Source: Gloeocapsopsis sp. IPPAS B-1203 (GTDB lineage: Bacteria; Cyanobacteriota; Cyanobacteriia; Cyanobacteriales; Chroococcidiopsidaceae). Taken from it: a stretch of 64,000 nt of DNA. The notes beneath the pieces were generated by a model that was not told the DNA's origin, searched no databases, and saw only the letters and a list, made by a program, of their open reading frames with translations. The stretch lies in assembly GCF_002749975.1 (NCBI RefSeq), contig NZ_PEIG01000018.1, positions 54,182 through 118,181 on the forward strand, given 5' to 3'. Made by a program: the position numbers and the translations under genes. This document shows, piece by piece, positions 34,838 to 45,378 of the stretch (the stretch's first letter is position 1; every line of letters starts with the position of its first letter).

Positions 34838-35556
34838 ACTTAATGTTCCTTTTCAATAGGTTGCTGACATGTAATTTCTTGCATTACTGACTATGCGATA
34901 CAGTATCGCAATCTCAGGCAAAACATAGATTAGTTTAGAGTAGATTAACCAGGCAAGTAGTTAAACATAGTACAATCTTTTCTCTAGATGAGAACATCTC
35001 AGTTGTACCAACGATACCAATTTAACTCTGATCAAGGATTTTTTAGTCAAGAGATAGCTGTTACTTTATCTTTTATCTGCAAATATACTACACATTTCGT
35101 GCATTTAGTCAAATGAAGTTAACAATAAATAAGATACAGCAGATTACTTACTTTGTAGCTGATTGATTTTTATTAAAATCAGTACTAATACGTCAAATCC
35201 TTAACAGGATTGTCTTAGTTTGTGTCATCTTCACTGTATTGGCGACAACGCCGTGTAAAATTTTGTATTGGGATCTGGGCTGATCCATTCTGCAAACCAT
35301 CAGACCTGAGCTAAATCCCAGCGGTTCAATGAACCTCCAAAGATAGTTCTATAGGTACAAGTAAAATGCTATTTACCCCCTATACATTCCAACCGAGGAC
35401 GAGCATTGAAGCGCGGTCTATCGCTGTAATGACTGTCATGCCGTTGTGCTATAGCTTTTGGTAAAACAAGCTGATATACGCCTATATTCAATTCTATTGG
35501 CAGATTATGTTTGCAGTTTGCAGGTTAAATACGAAGTTAAAAGATTGAGGTTGACC
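34838..35556. other. Long leader/promoter region of psbO
   Basis: About 720 bases without a gene. The psbO frame is open back to 35458, but those codons do not resemble PsbO. At about 35270-35345 there are several possible small stems: GGATC/GATCC around TGGGCT near 35274-35289, CTGGG near 35277 with CCCAG near 35325, and GGTTC-AAT-GAACC near 35325-35340. These could form a structured 5' leader. The remainder is AT-rich, and I see nothing else in it. Confidence 0.35.
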
Positions 35557-36393
35557 ATGAGGTATCGCGCTCTAATTATTGCATTCATAGCATTGTGCTT
35601 GGGTGTACTAACCGCTTGTAGTGAGGGTCCTGCATCTGCTAGTAGTAGAGATGTACTCACCTATGACCAGATCAGAGGTACTGGTTTGGCTAACAAATGT
35701 CCACAACTTTCAGAAACAACGCGTGGTTCCATTGCAATTGATCCTAATCAGTCATACAGAATAGTTGAGTTGTGCTTGGAACCAACCACCTTCTTTGTTA
35801 AAGAAGAACCCACAAACAAACGTCAAAAACCAGAATATATTGCTGGTAAATTATTAACTCGTTACACTTCTACAATCGATCAGGTACAAGGCAAGCTCAA
35901 CATAAATAATGATGGCAGCCTAACCTTTGTGGAAGAAGACGGGCTTGACTTCCAAGCAATCACGGTACAACTTCCTGGTGGTGAGCGAGTTCCTTTCTTG
36001 TTCACAATCAAAGATCTAGTTGCTCAAACCCAACCAGGACTAACTAGCATTAACACATCTACTGATTTTGAAGGTGATTTTAAAGTACCTTCTTACCGCT
36101 CTGCAGCCTTCCTCGATCCTAAAGGTCGCGGTGGTATAACCGGTTATGACAATGCAGTTGCACTTCCTGCTCAAGCAGATAGTGAAGAACTCGTTAGAGC
36201 AAACCGCAAGCAAACTCCCAACTTGAAAGGAGAAATTTCTCTACAAGTTGCTAAGGTAGATAGCAGCACAGGTGAAGTTGCAGGTACTTTTGAAAGCGAA
36301 CAGCCATCTGATACGGATTTGGGTGCGCGTGAAGCGCTGGATGTCAAGATTCGTGGTCTGTTCTATGCTCGGATTGAACCCACGAGAGCGTAG
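35557..36393 (+). CDS. psbO: Photosystem II manganese-stabilizing protein
   Basis: The extrinsic 33-kDa subunit on the lumenal side of photosystem II, which stabilises the oxygen-evolving Mn cluster. The start at ATG 35557 gives a 278-residue precursor. A signal peptide (ALIIAFIALCLGVLTACSEG) leads to a mature start near ASSRDVLTYDQIRGTGLANK. The two disulfide cysteines lie in NKCPQL and VELCLEP. Further family blocks are GRGGITGYDNAVALPA, GEISLQVAKVDSSTGEVAGT and DVKIRGLFYARIEP. The signal contains a lipobox-like LTAC, so lipid modification is possible but not established. It is monocistronic with a good terminator. Confidence 0.95.
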   Translation: MRYRALIIAFIALCLGVLTACSEGPASASSRDVLTYDQIRGTGLANKCPQLSETTRGSIAIDPNQSYRIVELCLEPTTFFVKEEPTNKRQKPEYIAGKLLTRYTSTIDQVQGKLNINNDGSLTFVEEDGLDFQAITVQLPGGERVPFLFTIKDLVAQTQPGLTSINTSTDFEGDFKVPSYRSAAFLDPKGRGGITGYDNAVALPAQADSEELVRANRKQTPNLKGEISLQVAKVDSSTGEVAGTFESEQPSDTDLGAREALDVKIRGLFYARIEPTRA

Positions 36394-36516
36394 CATAGAT
36401 GTTAGTGTGGCAGGAGATAGTGAAGGATACAGCAAGATGTCTAAACACATCTCGTTCTTTTCATCTCCTTCCTTTTAGGTAGCAAATTGTGTAACAGTGT
36501 CATTAGAAATTTTCTT

Positions 36517-36544
36517 AAGAGAGCAGTTAGTCTCTCTTTTTTAT
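36517..36544 (+). terminator. Intrinsic terminator of psbO
   Basis: AAGAGAG (36517-36523) pairs with CTCTCTT (36532-36538) over an 8-base loop, and the stem runs into a T-tract to 36542. This is a classical Rho-independent structure about 120 bases after the psbO stop. A weaker stem, AGATGT/ACATCT at 36435-36452, lies before it. Confidence 0.65.
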
Positions 36545-37221
36545 TGACCGTTGCTGTTGAGAAGTAGCAAAATATCAAGTGTTGTTACAGAAACATCAGT
36601 AACGGAATAAATATTAAGCTCAATGATATTAACTATTTTTAATATTAATAGGCAATCTAGTACTGATATTAGTTACTAATAGAATATGTCACAGAAAAGT
36701 CAATAACTTTAACCTCTAGCTGAACCCTACAACTAAAAGTAAGAAACTTGAATTAAGGATGTTGGAAGTTTCATTTTCATAATTCTATTTGTGATGGGTT
36801 AACTGTCATGCATGCTTACTAATTGCTAATAGTGTCATCATAATTTAGTTGTTTACTGCATGGAGCTTGGTATAAATTCAATTTCACATCTCAAGTTTCA
36901 AATTCAAGCACAAAATCCTTGCTTACGGGTTTTTGAGGAGAACCTCAATCAGAGTCAAGAAAATTCAGTGTTATTTCGGTGGTATCAAAACAGGAAAAAT
37001 TAATACTCTAATTAGTCAGCAGCGAGCAATCTCAGTTGCAGATATCAAGTCTATCTAGTTACGTGTATTGGCTAAATTGAGCGTTGAATGATGTTTCTTA
37101 GCTTGTTTTGTCTGTTTATCACAATGCATAGTCATGCTACTCATTACCCCAGCAATCAACAAGAAACAGTTGCGCGACGCAGTAGTAACGCCTCTGTTGT
37201 CATTCAATTATTACTATAATC
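36545..37221. other. AT-rich spacer between psbO and sigF
   Basis: About 680 bases with no credible gene; the short frame over 37134-37397 is out of frame with sigF and overlaps it. The region should contain the sigF promoter. I see no clear sigma-specific box, repeat or RNA gene. Confidence 0.4.
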
Positions 37222-38007
37222 ATGGTGCTAAGTTATACCGTAAATCCGAAGGAATTGAAGCAGGCAAGTGCAAATCTACTGCGAGATTACGAGCAAGGGC
37301 GCTCTCAAACTATCCGCAACCAACTCGTCACCCTGAATTTGGGATTAGCAAGAAAAGAGGCACACTACTGGAGCAATCAATGCACAGAAAGTTATGAAGA
37401 CTTACTACAAGTTGGCTGCATTGGGTTAATTCGGGCAGTTGAACGCTTTGAATTATCTAAGGGTCATGCCTTTAGTTCTTTTGCAGTTCCTTATATTCGG
37501 GGAGAAATTCAGCACTACCTACGAGATAAAGGTGTGATGGTGCGAATTCCGCGCCGTTGGTTAGCTTTACAGCAGCAAGCAGTAGGAGTGTCACAGGAAC
37601 TACGCCAGAAATATAACCGCCAACCATCAGATGCTGAAATTGCCGCAGCACTAAACGTATCACTTGAGGAATGGCAAGAAGTTAAACTGGCGTGGCTGAA
37701 TCGCGCTCCCTTGAGCTTAGATATGCCTGTTCAGGAATCTGAAGAAGGGACAACCTGTTTAGGAGAAATAGTTCCCGATCAAGATTATCGTAGCTTTCAA
37801 CTTGCACAAGATGACCGCATTCGCTTACAACAATCTTTGTATCAGTTAGAGAAACGCACTCACGAAATCTTGAAATTTGTGTTTTTATATGACTTAACAC
37901 AAAAAGAAGTGGCAGAACACTTGGGCATTAGCGTGGTTACAGTTTCGCGTCGTGTGAAAAAAGGACTCGATTGTTTGAAGCAGTTAATGGTTGGTACAGA
38001 AGATTAA
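37222..38007 (+). CDS. sigF: RNA polymerase sigma factor, SigF-type (group 3)
   Basis: A 261-residue sigma factor of the SigB/SigF/SigG class. Region 2 is YEDLLQVGCIGLIRAVERFE then GHAFSSFAVPYIRGEIQHYL. Region 3 is RIPRRWLALQQQAVGVSQEL. Region 4 is DLTQKEVAEHLGISVVTVSR, a helix-turn-helix. In Synechocystis the SigF factor controls pilus and motility genes. Here the next gene encodes a PilP-like lipoprotein, which fits that role. No anti-sigma gene is adjacent. ATG 37222 is used; no strong ribosome site is visible. Confidence 0.9.
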   Translation: MVLSYTVNPKELKQASANLLRDYEQGRSQTIRNQLVTLNLGLARKEAHYWSNQCTESYEDLLQVGCIGLIRAVERFELSKGHAFSSFAVPYIRGEIQHYLRDKGVMVRIPRRWLALQQQAVGVSQELRQKYNRQPSDAEIAAALNVSLEEWQEVKLAWLNRAPLSLDMPVQESEEGTTCLGEIVPDQDYRSFQLAQDDRIRLQQSLYQLEKRTHEILKFVFLYDLTQKEVAEHLGISVVTVSRRVKKGLDCLKQLMVGTED

Positions 38008-38084
38008 ATTGTCTTTAGACGACTCGAAAACTACTGTCACTTAATTAATCTAGGTTATAAAAGTACCAGAACTCTGGGATTGAG

Positions 38085-39140
38085 ATGTTGGAAGATAGCG
38101 GATTGGAAGGAAATTCTGAGAGTAATAAAAGTTTTAGAGTAAGGGCAATGCGCCAGCTTTCCGCGATCGCATTTGTCGGCACCATCTTGTTGCCAATCGC
38201 GAGTTGTGGCAATAGTGGCGAAGATACTAACTCTACAGCATCACTGCCACAAGAAGCACCTGCACCTGCAGCGGAACCTTTCACTAAACCAACAGTTGCT
38301 CCACAATCACCAACTGTTGTCGTTCCTTCTCCTGTGCTTATTCAACCAACCAACGGCAATCAACGTGCCCAGCAAGTCCAAACTGGTAGAGAAGACCCTT
38401 TTGCTGGACTGTTTTTGCGAACAGCACCTAGAACTTCACAAGTCGCATCACAACCATCTACTCCTAGTAGTACGCCAGCACCATCTCCACCGCCACCCTC
38501 TCCGGCAAGTAATGGTGGTAGTGCAGGCTCAGAGCAAAATGCAGCGCCTAATGGTGGCTCACAGCCTGGAGGTGGCGCAAATAGCAATGGTAATAATGGT
38601 AGTCCTCCTATTGCTCAAGAGGATGGTATTCCTTTCCCACCACCAGATGAAGGTTCTTTTCCACCACCTTTACCGTCAATTCCAGAGCCTGAGTTAGCGA
38701 GAAAGGTTGCAGTTTCTGGCGTTGTTCAAATCGGCGAACAGTTGCAGGCAATTGTTCAAGTACCTAATGAAGGAACTAGCCGCTACGTGCGTGTGGGACA
38801 ACGGCTTTCCAACGGAGAAATCCTCGTCAAACGAATTGAGATGAGTCCTGGTATTGAACCTGTGGTCATTTTGGAACAATATGGTGTTGAAGTATCTAAA
38901 GCGATCGGCGAGCAAACCGCAGAATCAGATGCAACAGACACAACAACACCCAGTCCCACGCCACCACCACCGGAAGCAGAAGTAGAAGAACCTGAAGAAC
39001 CAGTTCCATCTCCAGAAGTGACGTCACCTGCACCTCCAGTAGGTACGCCTGTACCCGTCCCAGTTGCCCCACCTACAGTTCCTAATGCTACTCCGATACC
39101 ATCACCTCCACCTTTTACACCTGGTCCAGGAGAGTTTTAA
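38085..39140 (+). CDS. Proline-rich lipoprotein with PilP-like domain
   Basis: A protein of 351 residues, or 330 if it starts at ATG 38148. From 38148 it has a signal peptide with lipobox, RQLSAIAFVGTILLPIASCG. Long proline/serine/glycine-rich linkers follow on both sides of a folded segment: RKVAVSGVVQIGEQLQAIVQ then VPNEGTSRYVRVGQRLSNGE and ILVKRIEMSPGIEPVVILEQ. That segment resembles the small beta-barrel of the type IV pilus protein PilP, which links the inner-membrane pilus complex to the secretin. The similarity is by pattern only. It starts 77 bases after sigF. Confidence 0.7.
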   Translation: MLEDSGLEGNSESNKSFRVRAMRQLSAIAFVGTILLPIASCGNSGEDTNSTASLPQEAPAPAAEPFTKPTVAPQSPTVVVPSPVLIQPTNGNQRAQQVQTGREDPFAGLFLRTAPRTSQVASQPSTPSSTPAPSPPPPSPASNGGSAGSEQNAAPNGGSQPGGGANSNGNNGSPPIAQEDGIPFPPPDEGSFPPPLPSIPEPELARKVAVSGVVQIGEQLQAIVQVPNEGTSRYVRVGQRLSNGEILVKRIEMSPGIEPVVILEQYGVEVSKAIGEQTAESDATDTTTPSPTPPPPEAEVEEPEEPVPSPEVTSPAPPVGTPVPVPVAPPTVPNATPIPSPPPFTPGPGEF

Positions 39141-39142
39141 TT

Positions 39143-39430
39143 ATGCAAATGAGTCAAAATCAATTCAAGGATGAAGTTGAGTTTCCTGGCTTGCCATTAG
39201 CGGTTTACCGAGAAATCGCCGCGCATCTACAGCAGGTGGATGGAGTCGAAGCAGGGCTATATCCTGCTGCTCATCAACAGTTTGACTACAGCTATAGTCA
39301 AATTGGCGGTTTGTGGATTCAGTACGATCAACACGCTGACTTGATAAGTCGCGAACGAGTTGCTCAAATTTTGGCATACTATCAGAATTGTTACGGCGCA
39401 TTCAGAAAACTGAATTCTGCAACTGAGTAG
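39143..39430 (+). CDS. Conserved-looking hypothetical protein
   Basis: 95 residues: EFPGLPLAVYREIAAHLQQV then DGVEAGLYPAAHQQFDYSYS and GLWIQYDQHADLISRERVAQ. It has no membrane segment or signal and is rich in aromatic residues. It begins two bases after the stop of the PilP-like gene and ends 54 bases before hisS, so it is probably cotranscribed with one or both. A second ATG at 39149 is possible. The function is unknown. Confidence 0.7.
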   Translation: MQMSQNQFKDEVEFPGLPLAVYREIAAHLQQVDGVEAGLYPAAHQQFDYSYSQIGGLWIQYDQHADLISRERVAQILAYYQNCYGAFRKLNSATE

Positions 39431-39484
39431 TCAGATTTTCTGCCGCGACACGTAACTGCAAAACGCAATTGATGTGAGCATTTG

Positions 39485-40762
39485 ATGGGCGAAATTCAAG
39501 CACTACGAGGGACACGAGACATTCTGCCAGAGGAAGTTGGATATTGGCAGCAGGTAGAAACTAGGGCGCGGGATATTCTTTTCAAAGCAGCATATCGCGA
39601 AATTCGTACTCCGATTTTTGAGCAAACTGAGCTATTTGAGCGAGGTATTGGGGAAGCTACCGATGTAGTAGGTAAAGAAATGTATACGTTTTGCGATCGC
39701 GGCGATCGCTCGATTACGTTACGCCCTGAAGGAACCGCTGGTGTAGTGCGATCGCTTATTGAACATAGTTTGTATACACAAGGTGGCGTACAGCGGTTGT
39801 GGTACACCGGACCAATGTTTCGCTACGAACGTCCGCAAGCCGGACGACAGCGGCAATTTCATCAATTGGGCGTAGAAGTTTTAGGAAGTGCCGACCCCAG
39901 AGCAGATGTAGAAGTTATTGCGATCGCTACAAATATCCTGCAAGCTTTAGGATTAAAAAATCTCCACCTTGATATCAATTCAGTCGGTAATCTTGAAGAT
40001 CGCAACTTGTATCGCCAAGCGCTGATAAACTACTTAACACCGTACAAAGATGAACTCGATCCTGATTCACAGGATCGTTTAAGTCGCAATCCATTACGAA
40101 TTCTCGATAGTAAAGACAAACGCACGCAAGAAATTGCCCAAAATGCACCGAGTATTTTAGATCATCTGGGGACATACTCGCGTCAGCACTTCGATCAAGT
40201 ACAGCAGTTGCTTACCGACTTAGGCATTAGCTATCAACTCAACCCGCGCTTGGTACGCGGACTCGATTACTACACGCACACAGCGTTTGAAATTCAATCG
40301 GATGACTTGGGTGCGCAAGCAACAGTTTGTGGTGGTGGGCGTTATGATGGTTTAGTCGCGCAGTTGGGTGGTCCAGAAACTCCTGCAGTTGGTTGGGCAA
40401 TTGGTTTAGAACGCTTAATTTTATTGTTGCAACAGCTACAGGAATCTGCTGCACCGAGCGTAGATTTTTATGTTGTTTCGCGCGGGGATACAGCCCAAGC
40501 ACAGGCGCTTGTTTTAGCTCAGAAGTTGCGGCAAGCAGGGTTTAGTGTAGATTTAGACTTGAGCGGGAGTGCTTTTAAAAAACAATTTGCCAGGGCAGAT
40601 CGCAGTGGGGCAATCGCGTGTCTGATTTTAGGAGACGAAGAAGCCGCAAACCAAACAGTGAAACTTAAGTGGATGGCATCAAAAGAACAAAGTGCAATTC
40701 CACAAGCTGAATTACTTGCAAATATTGAGCAACTGCGAAGCCAATTTCAGAGGGGCGAGTGA
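39485..40762 (+). CDS. hisS: Histidyl-tRNA synthetase
   Basis: A class II synthetase of 425 residues that charges tRNA-His. It begins [16 protein letters not shown]. Motif 1 surrounds [20 protein letters not shown], motif 2 is [17 protein letters not shown] with [20 protein letters not shown], and the His-specific block is [17 protein letters not shown]. Motif 3 is [14 protein letters not shown]. The C-terminal anticodon-binding domain includes [20 protein letters not shown]. The ATG at 39485 is used; the TTG one codon earlier is unlikely. Confidence 0.95.
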   Translation: MGEIQALRGTRDILPEEVGYWQQVETRARDILFKAAYREIRTPIFEQTELFERGIGEATDVVGKEMYTFCDRGDRSITLRPEGTAGVVRSLIEHSLYTQGGVQRLWYTGPMFRYERPQAGRQRQFHQLGVEVLGSADPRADVEVIAIATNILQALGLKNLHLDINSVGNLEDRNLYRQALINYLTPYKDELDPDSQDRLSRNPLRILDSKDKRTQEIAQNAPSILDHLGTYSRQHFDQVQQLLTDLGISYQLNPRLVRGLDYYTHTAFEIQSDDLGAQATVCGGGRYDGLVAQLGGPETPAVGWAIGLERLILLLQQLQESAAPSVDFYVVSRGDTAQAQALVLAQKLRQAGFSVDLDLSGSAFKKQFARADRSGAIACLILGDEEAANQTVKLKWMASKEQSAIPQAELLANIEQLRSQFQRGE

Positions 40763-40869
40763 AATTGTTAGGCTTCCTAAGCTATTGCCGTGTTGGTTAG
40801 GTGATATTTGAAAGTAATCGGTGGGGGCGATCGCAGATAATATGAGTTGTTAGTTTGGGGCAATAAGGT

Positions 40870-41319
40870 ATGACCGCTCCTTACACTGGAGGATGTCAGT
40901 GCGGGCAAATTCGATACGAGATCTGGGCTGAACCTTTAACGCTTTATGCTTGTCACTGCAAAGAATGTCAAAAGCAATCTTCGAGTGCTTTTGGTATGTC
41001 AATGTCTGTTCCCCGCGATGCAGTTGTCATCCTCCAAGGACAACCAAAACAATGGCAGCGAGTCGCTGATAGCGGACGTGAAGTAACTTGCTTATTTTGT
41101 GAGGAGTGCGGGACAAGATTATTCCATAACCCTGCCCGAAACTCCAAAATTATCAATGTTAAACCTGGAACATTGGATGATACAAGTTGGCTCAAGCCTG
41201 TTGGCAACTTGTGGACTCAAAGTGTTCAAAAATGGGTCATCATGAATGAACAAATGTTGAACTACGAGGCGCAACCGAGCGACTTTAGCCAACTATTTGA
41301 GCAATTTCAAATTGAGTAA
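40870..41319 (+). CDS. GFA-family zinc protein
   Basis: A 149-residue protein of the GFA (glutathione-dependent formaldehyde-activating enzyme-like) fold. The zinc-binding cysteines appear as GGCQCGQIRYEI, ACHCKECQKQSSSAF and LFCEECGTRLFHNP, the standard family spacing. Members bind zinc and some act on glutathione adducts; most are uncharacterised. It is a single gene between hisS and a GNAT gene. Confidence 0.88.
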   Translation: MTAPYTGGCQCGQIRYEIWAEPLTLYACHCKECQKQSSSAFGMSMSVPRDAVVILQGQPKQWQRVADSGREVTCLFCEECGTRLFHNPARNSKIINVKPGTLDDTSWLKPVGNLWTQSVQKWVIMNEQMLNYEAQPSDFSQLFEQFQIE

Positions 41320-41433
41320 CACGCTCATGAAGTGAAATCCACAAAACTACGCTAGAAACTCATTTGAATGTCGGCTTTAAGAAGGTTCAGTAGCTTCATT
41401 GCTTGGAAATCTTAAACATTAACTGAAGTTCAT

Positions 41434-41916
41434 ATGGAAGTACGGATTGAACCTTACGACGCGCATCAACTTGATGCAGTCATTCGCCTTTCGCTGCGAG
41501 CATGGGCACCAGTTTTTGATTCGATTGAGAAAATGATGGATTTTGACGTTTTTCGAGAACTTTATCCTGATTGGCGTGTGAGTCAACAAAAGGCTGTTAA
41601 GGATGTTTGCGCGGCTGAAGACACAAATGTATGGGTTGCGATCGCTGCTGATGCAGTCGTGGGTTTTGTCGCCGTGAAACTAGATGTAGAACCCAGCGTG
41701 GGTGAAATTTACATGATCGCTGTCGATCCCGACTTTCAAGGTCGCGGCGTTGGCTCTGCTTTAATAAAATTTGCGCTTGATTGGATGAAAGATGCAAAAA
41801 TGTCGGTTGCAATGGTCGCAACTGGTGGCGATCCAGGTCATGCGCCAGCACGTCGCACTTATGAAAAGCTAGGCTTTAGGCTGTTACCACTTGCCCAATA
41901 TTACAAAAAGCTCTAG
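41434..41916 (+). CDS. GNAT-family N-acetyltransferase
   Basis: 160 residues with the GNAT core. Motif A is EIYMIAVDPDFQGRGVGSAL then IKFALDWM, containing the R-G-x-G-S acetyl-CoA pyrophosphate loop. Motif B is near APARRTYEKLGFRLLPLAQY. The N-terminal half has IEPYDAHQLDAVIRLSLRAW. The acceptor substrate is unknown. It is followed by a dispersed repeat. Confidence 0.88.
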   Translation: MEVRIEPYDAHQLDAVIRLSLRAWAPVFDSIEKMMDFDVFRELYPDWRVSQQKAVKDVCAAEDTNVWVAIAADAVVGFVAVKLDVEPSVGEIYMIAVDPDFQGRGVGSALIKFALDWMKDAKMSVAMVATGGDPGHAPARRTYEKLGFRLLPLAQYYKKL

Positions 41917-41924
41917 AAGAGGGC

Positions 41925-42112
41925 AGGGGAGCAGAGGAACAGCGGGTAGTTGGGTAGTTGAGTAGGCGGGTAGTTGGGTAGTTGGGTAGTAAAGAACAAT
42001 AATAATTAGATCTCTCCTACACTCCCACTCTAAAACGCTCCCACTCTCCCACACTCTTACTAGTCACTAGCCACTAGTCACTCTTCACTCACCCCTCACC
42101 CCCTATAGAATA
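41925..42112. repeat. Composite dispersed intergenic repeat, copy 1
   Basis: The spacer has a G-rich arm built of GGTAGTTG-like units (41944-41990), a conserved core GTAAAGAACAATAATAATTA (about 41988-42007), then a C-rich arm of CTCCCAC-like units and CACTAGTCACTC-type units (42010-42100). The same order of parts recurs at 48845-48970 and 60667-60805. The G-rich and C-rich arms are partly complementary. Confidence 0.75.
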
Positions 42113-42215
42113 GTATTTTTGTACTAAACTAGAATCGTTCTGGTTAATAACTGTGGTAAGGGTAGCGTCAGACTCCTTACGGTAGAGGACTTAAGTGAAA
42201 ACAACGCAGGTATTG

Positions 42216-42614
42216 TTAGTCTTTTGGCAGCAATGCCAAAATTTGCTCGATAAACTGTTGATGGTCAACAACGGGTTTGGAAATGTAGCCATCAGCGCCA
42301 CTTTGCTTGAGAAAATTTTCGCGATCGCCTTCCATGGCGTGTGCTGTTACCAAAATAATCGGCAATTTAGCAGTTTGTGCATTCGCTTTCAACATTTGGG
42401 TAATCTTAATACCATCAACGGCTCTACCTTGGTACACACTACGAGAGAGAGAAACATCCATCAAAATAATGTCAGCTTCTCCCGCTGTAGCAATTTTTAT
42501 TACTTCTTCTACGTTTTCGGTATGTTTGACATCCAAGCCACCACGTTTAATCAAAATTTTGGAAAAAACCCGTGCATTAATCAAATCGTCTTCCACAATT
42601 AAAACAGTTTTCAT
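42216..42614 (-). CDS. CheY-like single-domain response regulator
   Basis: A receiver domain of 132 residues with no output domain. KTVLIVEDDLINARVFSKIL carries the acidic pair, ADIILMDVSLSRS the phosphorylated Asp, LPIILVTAHAMEG the conserved Thr/Ala switch and DGYISKPVV the conserved Lys. The frame is open from 42707, but I choose ATG 42614, where the receiver fold begins. No kinase gene adjoins it; its partner may be a hybrid or orphan kinase elsewhere. Confidence 0.88.
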   Translation of the reverse strand: MKTVLIVEDDLINARVFSKILIKRGGLDVKHTENVEEVIKIATAGEADIILMDVSLSRSVYQGRAVDGIKITQMLKANAQTAKLPIILVTAHAMEGDRENFLKQSGADGYISKPVVDHQQFIEQILALLPKD

Positions 42615-42873
42615 ACGAGGATTTACCGCAGTTTGTCTATTATTCATAAATGAACAGATTATAGTTATGGCAGAAAATACCATTTTATTAAGAACATTAA
42701 GAGGCATTTCAAATCATGAAAGTACTTGCCTCTAATTTAAGGATAATACTACTGCTGTTTACTCAACGACTACCGCTGAAATACTGGCACAAGCCATTTA
42801 TCCTTTATGCTATTGTTCATTGTTTATAAATTACAGGACATCTTTTGTTGTTAGGAATCAGGGAACAGAATTC

Positions 42874-45372
42874 ATGGCGAAACAATTAAACCTTCTCTCC
42901 AAGGGACAGGTCATTCCTACGGCTTTGCATACAGAAATGCAAAGGTCATATCTTGAATACGCCATGAGTGTGATTGTTGGGCGGGCATTACCCGACGTGC
43001 GCGATGGCTTGAAGCCAGTTCACCGACGTATTCTGTATGCGATGCACGAACTAGGGTTAACCCCCGATCGCCCTTATCGCAAATGCGCCCGTGTTGTCGG
43101 AGACGTACTTGGTAAATATCACCCTCACGGCGATCAAGCAGTGTATGATGCCTTGGTGCGATTAGTGCAAGACTTTTCCAGTCGCTATCCTTTACTTGCA
43201 GGGCATGGTAATTTTGGTTCAGTGGATAATGATCCGCCAGCTGCGATGCGTTACACTGAGACACGCTTAGCACCAATTAGCCATGATGCATTACTAGCAG
43301 AAATTGGCGAAGAGACAATTGAATTTATTAGTAACTTCGATAACTCGCAGCAAGAACCTGTTGTTTTACCCGCACAATTGCCGCTGCTACTGTTGAATGG
43401 TTGTGCAGGAATTGCGGTAGGGATGGCAACGAATATTCCGCCGCATAACTTAGGAGAACTCATCGATGGTTTGATTGCACTGATCGATCAACCAGAATTA
43501 TCAGATGAAAAATTATTTGAACTGATTCCTGGACCTGACTTTCCCACAGGTGGCGAAATCATTGGCACAGCAGGCATTCGCGAAGCCTACAGCACTGGTC
43601 GCGGCAGCATGACACTACGGGGAGTTGCTCAAGTCGAAGAAGTACCTGGAGGACGCGGCAGTAAGCGACGCACTGCAATTATAGTGACTGAATTACCGTT
43701 TCAAGTAAATAAGGCGGGTTGGATTGAAAAAGTTGCGGAGTTAGTCAATCAAGGACGCTTAGAAGGCATTGCTGATATTCGCGATGAAAGCGATCGCACT
43801 GGAATGCGCGTTGTCATTGAACTCAAACGCGACAACAACCCGCAAGATGTGTTGCAGCACTTGTATCATCAAACCGCCCTCCAAATGAACTTTGGGGCAA
43901 TTTTGCTAGCACTTGTTGATGGACAACCGCGTCAGTTAAGTTTACGCGAACTTTTACGCGAGTTTCTCAAGTTCCGCGAAGAGACACTTAATCGGCGCTA
44001 CTCGCATCAGTTACATCAAGCCGAAAGCCGCGTACATATTGTTTCGGGTTTACTGCGGGCATTGTCACATCTAGATGATGTCATTGCAATTCTGCGTCAG
44101 GCAAGTGATGGTAGTACCGCAAAAATTACACTACAAAGCCGATTTGATTTGACAGAAGCACAAGCAGATGCAATTTTATCAATGCCACTGCGTCGGTTGA
44201 CAAGCTTGGAACAGGAAAACCTGAAAAAAGAATTTGAATCGTTAAACGCGCAAATTCAAGAACTACAAAAGTTACTCAACGATCGCCGCGAGTTACTCAA
44301 AGCTTTAAAAAAAGACTTGCGATCGCTCAAGCGTAAGTTTGGTGATGTGCGGCGGACAAAGTTAGCTCAGAATTTACCACCAATCGAAGATAAAAAAGCA
44401 ACAGGAGAAAAGCAGCAATCTTCATCAAAACCCCAAGTACCACTCAATGTGCATCCTGTGGAAGAAGTGGTTTTAGAGTTTACGCAGCGAGGATATGTCA
44501 AGCGATCGGCAAATGGTCAACGTCCCAGTAGAAAATCAAAAGCAGAAAATGGTAATTCTGATTATGATTGTGTGATTCAAACTCAACCTGCCAAAACTGA
44601 TCAGACATTACTTGTGTTAACAGGTAGTGGCAAAGTTTATCCCTTACAAGTTGGAGAAATTCCTTCATCAGGGCGTGGAGAAAAACGTGGCAATCCTTTG
44701 ATTGGCTTGCTGCCAAATTCGGCAACTGCGGAAACTGTTGTATCGCAATTTTTATTACCCGACGATCCAGAAACAACACAACTTGTCTTGTTAACTAAAT
44801 TAGGGCGAATCAAGCGGTTGGCAATGACAGAGTTTTTGAGTATTACTAATCGCGGTTTGACAGTGATTAAATTTAAAGACGATGATGAGTTATTATCAGT
44901 CCTTGTTGTCCAACCTGAGCAAAATTTGGTTCTCGCCACAATTGGCGGACGACTGTTGCGTTTTCCTGTCAATGACGAACAACTGCCAATTATGGGACGT
45001 ACTGCTGTGGGTTTACAAGCATTGCGGCTACGCAAGCAAGAGAAGTTAGTGGGTGGTGTGGCGCTTGATAACTTGGGTGATAATGTGTTGCTAGTTTCAC
45101 AATCAGGATCGGCGAAACGAGTATCCGCAAGCACACTACGCCAGGGAAATCGCGGTGATATTGGGACGCAAGCAATGCAGTTTACGTCTAAATCTGATGG
45201 TTTAGCGGGGATGGTGTTGGCGACAGAGGAAGCAGCTTTAGTTGCAAATACGCAAAGAGTTGTGCGGATACCTGTCGATACAGTTACAGTTCGCGGTAAA
45301 GATGGCGCTGGCGATCGCATTGCTGAACTGAATCCTGGGGAGAAAGTGATTGAGGTGGTGGCAATTGAATAG
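42874..45372 (+). CDS. gyrA: DNA gyrase/topoisomerase IV subunit A
   Basis: The DNA-cleaving subunit of a type IIA topoisomerase, 832 residues from ATG 42874 ([20 protein letters not shown]). The winged-helix region is [20 protein letters not shown] and the catalytic Tyr lies in [31 protein letters not shown], coiled-coil and six-bladed C-terminal repeats follow. In the C-terminal domain the place where GyrA has its QRRGGKG box reads [18 protein letters not shown]. Therefore this may be the second, ParC-like cyanobacterial paralogue rather than true GyrA. I give the family symbol with that caveat. Confidence 0.85.
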   Translation: MAKQLNLLSKGQVIPTALHTEMQRSYLEYAMSVIVGRALPDVRDGLKPVHRRILYAMHELGLTPDRPYRKCARVVGDVLGKYHPHGDQAVYDALVRLVQDFSSRYPLLAGHGNFGSVDNDPPAAMRYTETRLAPISHDALLAEIGEETIEFISNFDNSQQEPVVLPAQLPLLLLNGCAGIAVGMATNIPPHNLGELIDGLIALIDQPELSDEKLFELIPGPDFPTGGEIIGTAGIREAYSTGRGSMTLRGVAQVEEVPGGRGSKRRTAIIVTELPFQVNKAGWIEKVAELVNQGRLEGIADIRDESDRTGMRVVIELKRDNNPQDVLQHLYHQTALQMNFGAILLALVDGQPRQLSLRELLREFLKFREETLNRRYSHQLHQAESRVHIVSGLLRALSHLDDVIAILRQASDGSTAKITLQSRFDLTEAQADAILSMPLRRLTSLEQENLKKEFESLNAQIQELQKLLNDRRELLKALKKDLRSLKRKFGDVRRTKLAQNLPPIEDKKATGEKQQSSSKPQVPLNVHPVEEVVLEFTQRGYVKRSANGQRPSRKSKAENGNSDYDCVIQTQPAKTDQTLLVLTGSGKVYPLQVGEIPSSGRGEKRGNPLIGLLPNSATAETVVSQFLLPDDPETTQLVLLTKLGRIKRLAMTEFLSITNRGLTVIKFKDDDELLSVLVVQPEQNLVLATIGGRLLRFPVNDEQLPIMGRTAVGLQALRLRKQEKLVGGVALDNLGDNVLLVSQSGSAKRVSASTLRQGNRGDIGTQAMQFTSKSDGLAGMVLATEEAALVANTQRVVRIPVDTVTVRGKDGAGDRIAELNPGEKVIEVVAIE

Positions 45373-45378
45373 GTGAGA

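Noticed and set aside
35270..35345. Possible tRNA-like structure, because GGTTCAATGAACC resembles a T arm
   Set aside because: No matching acceptor stem, anticodon arm or correct T-loop length can be found. I found no convincing tRNA or rRNA gene in the window.
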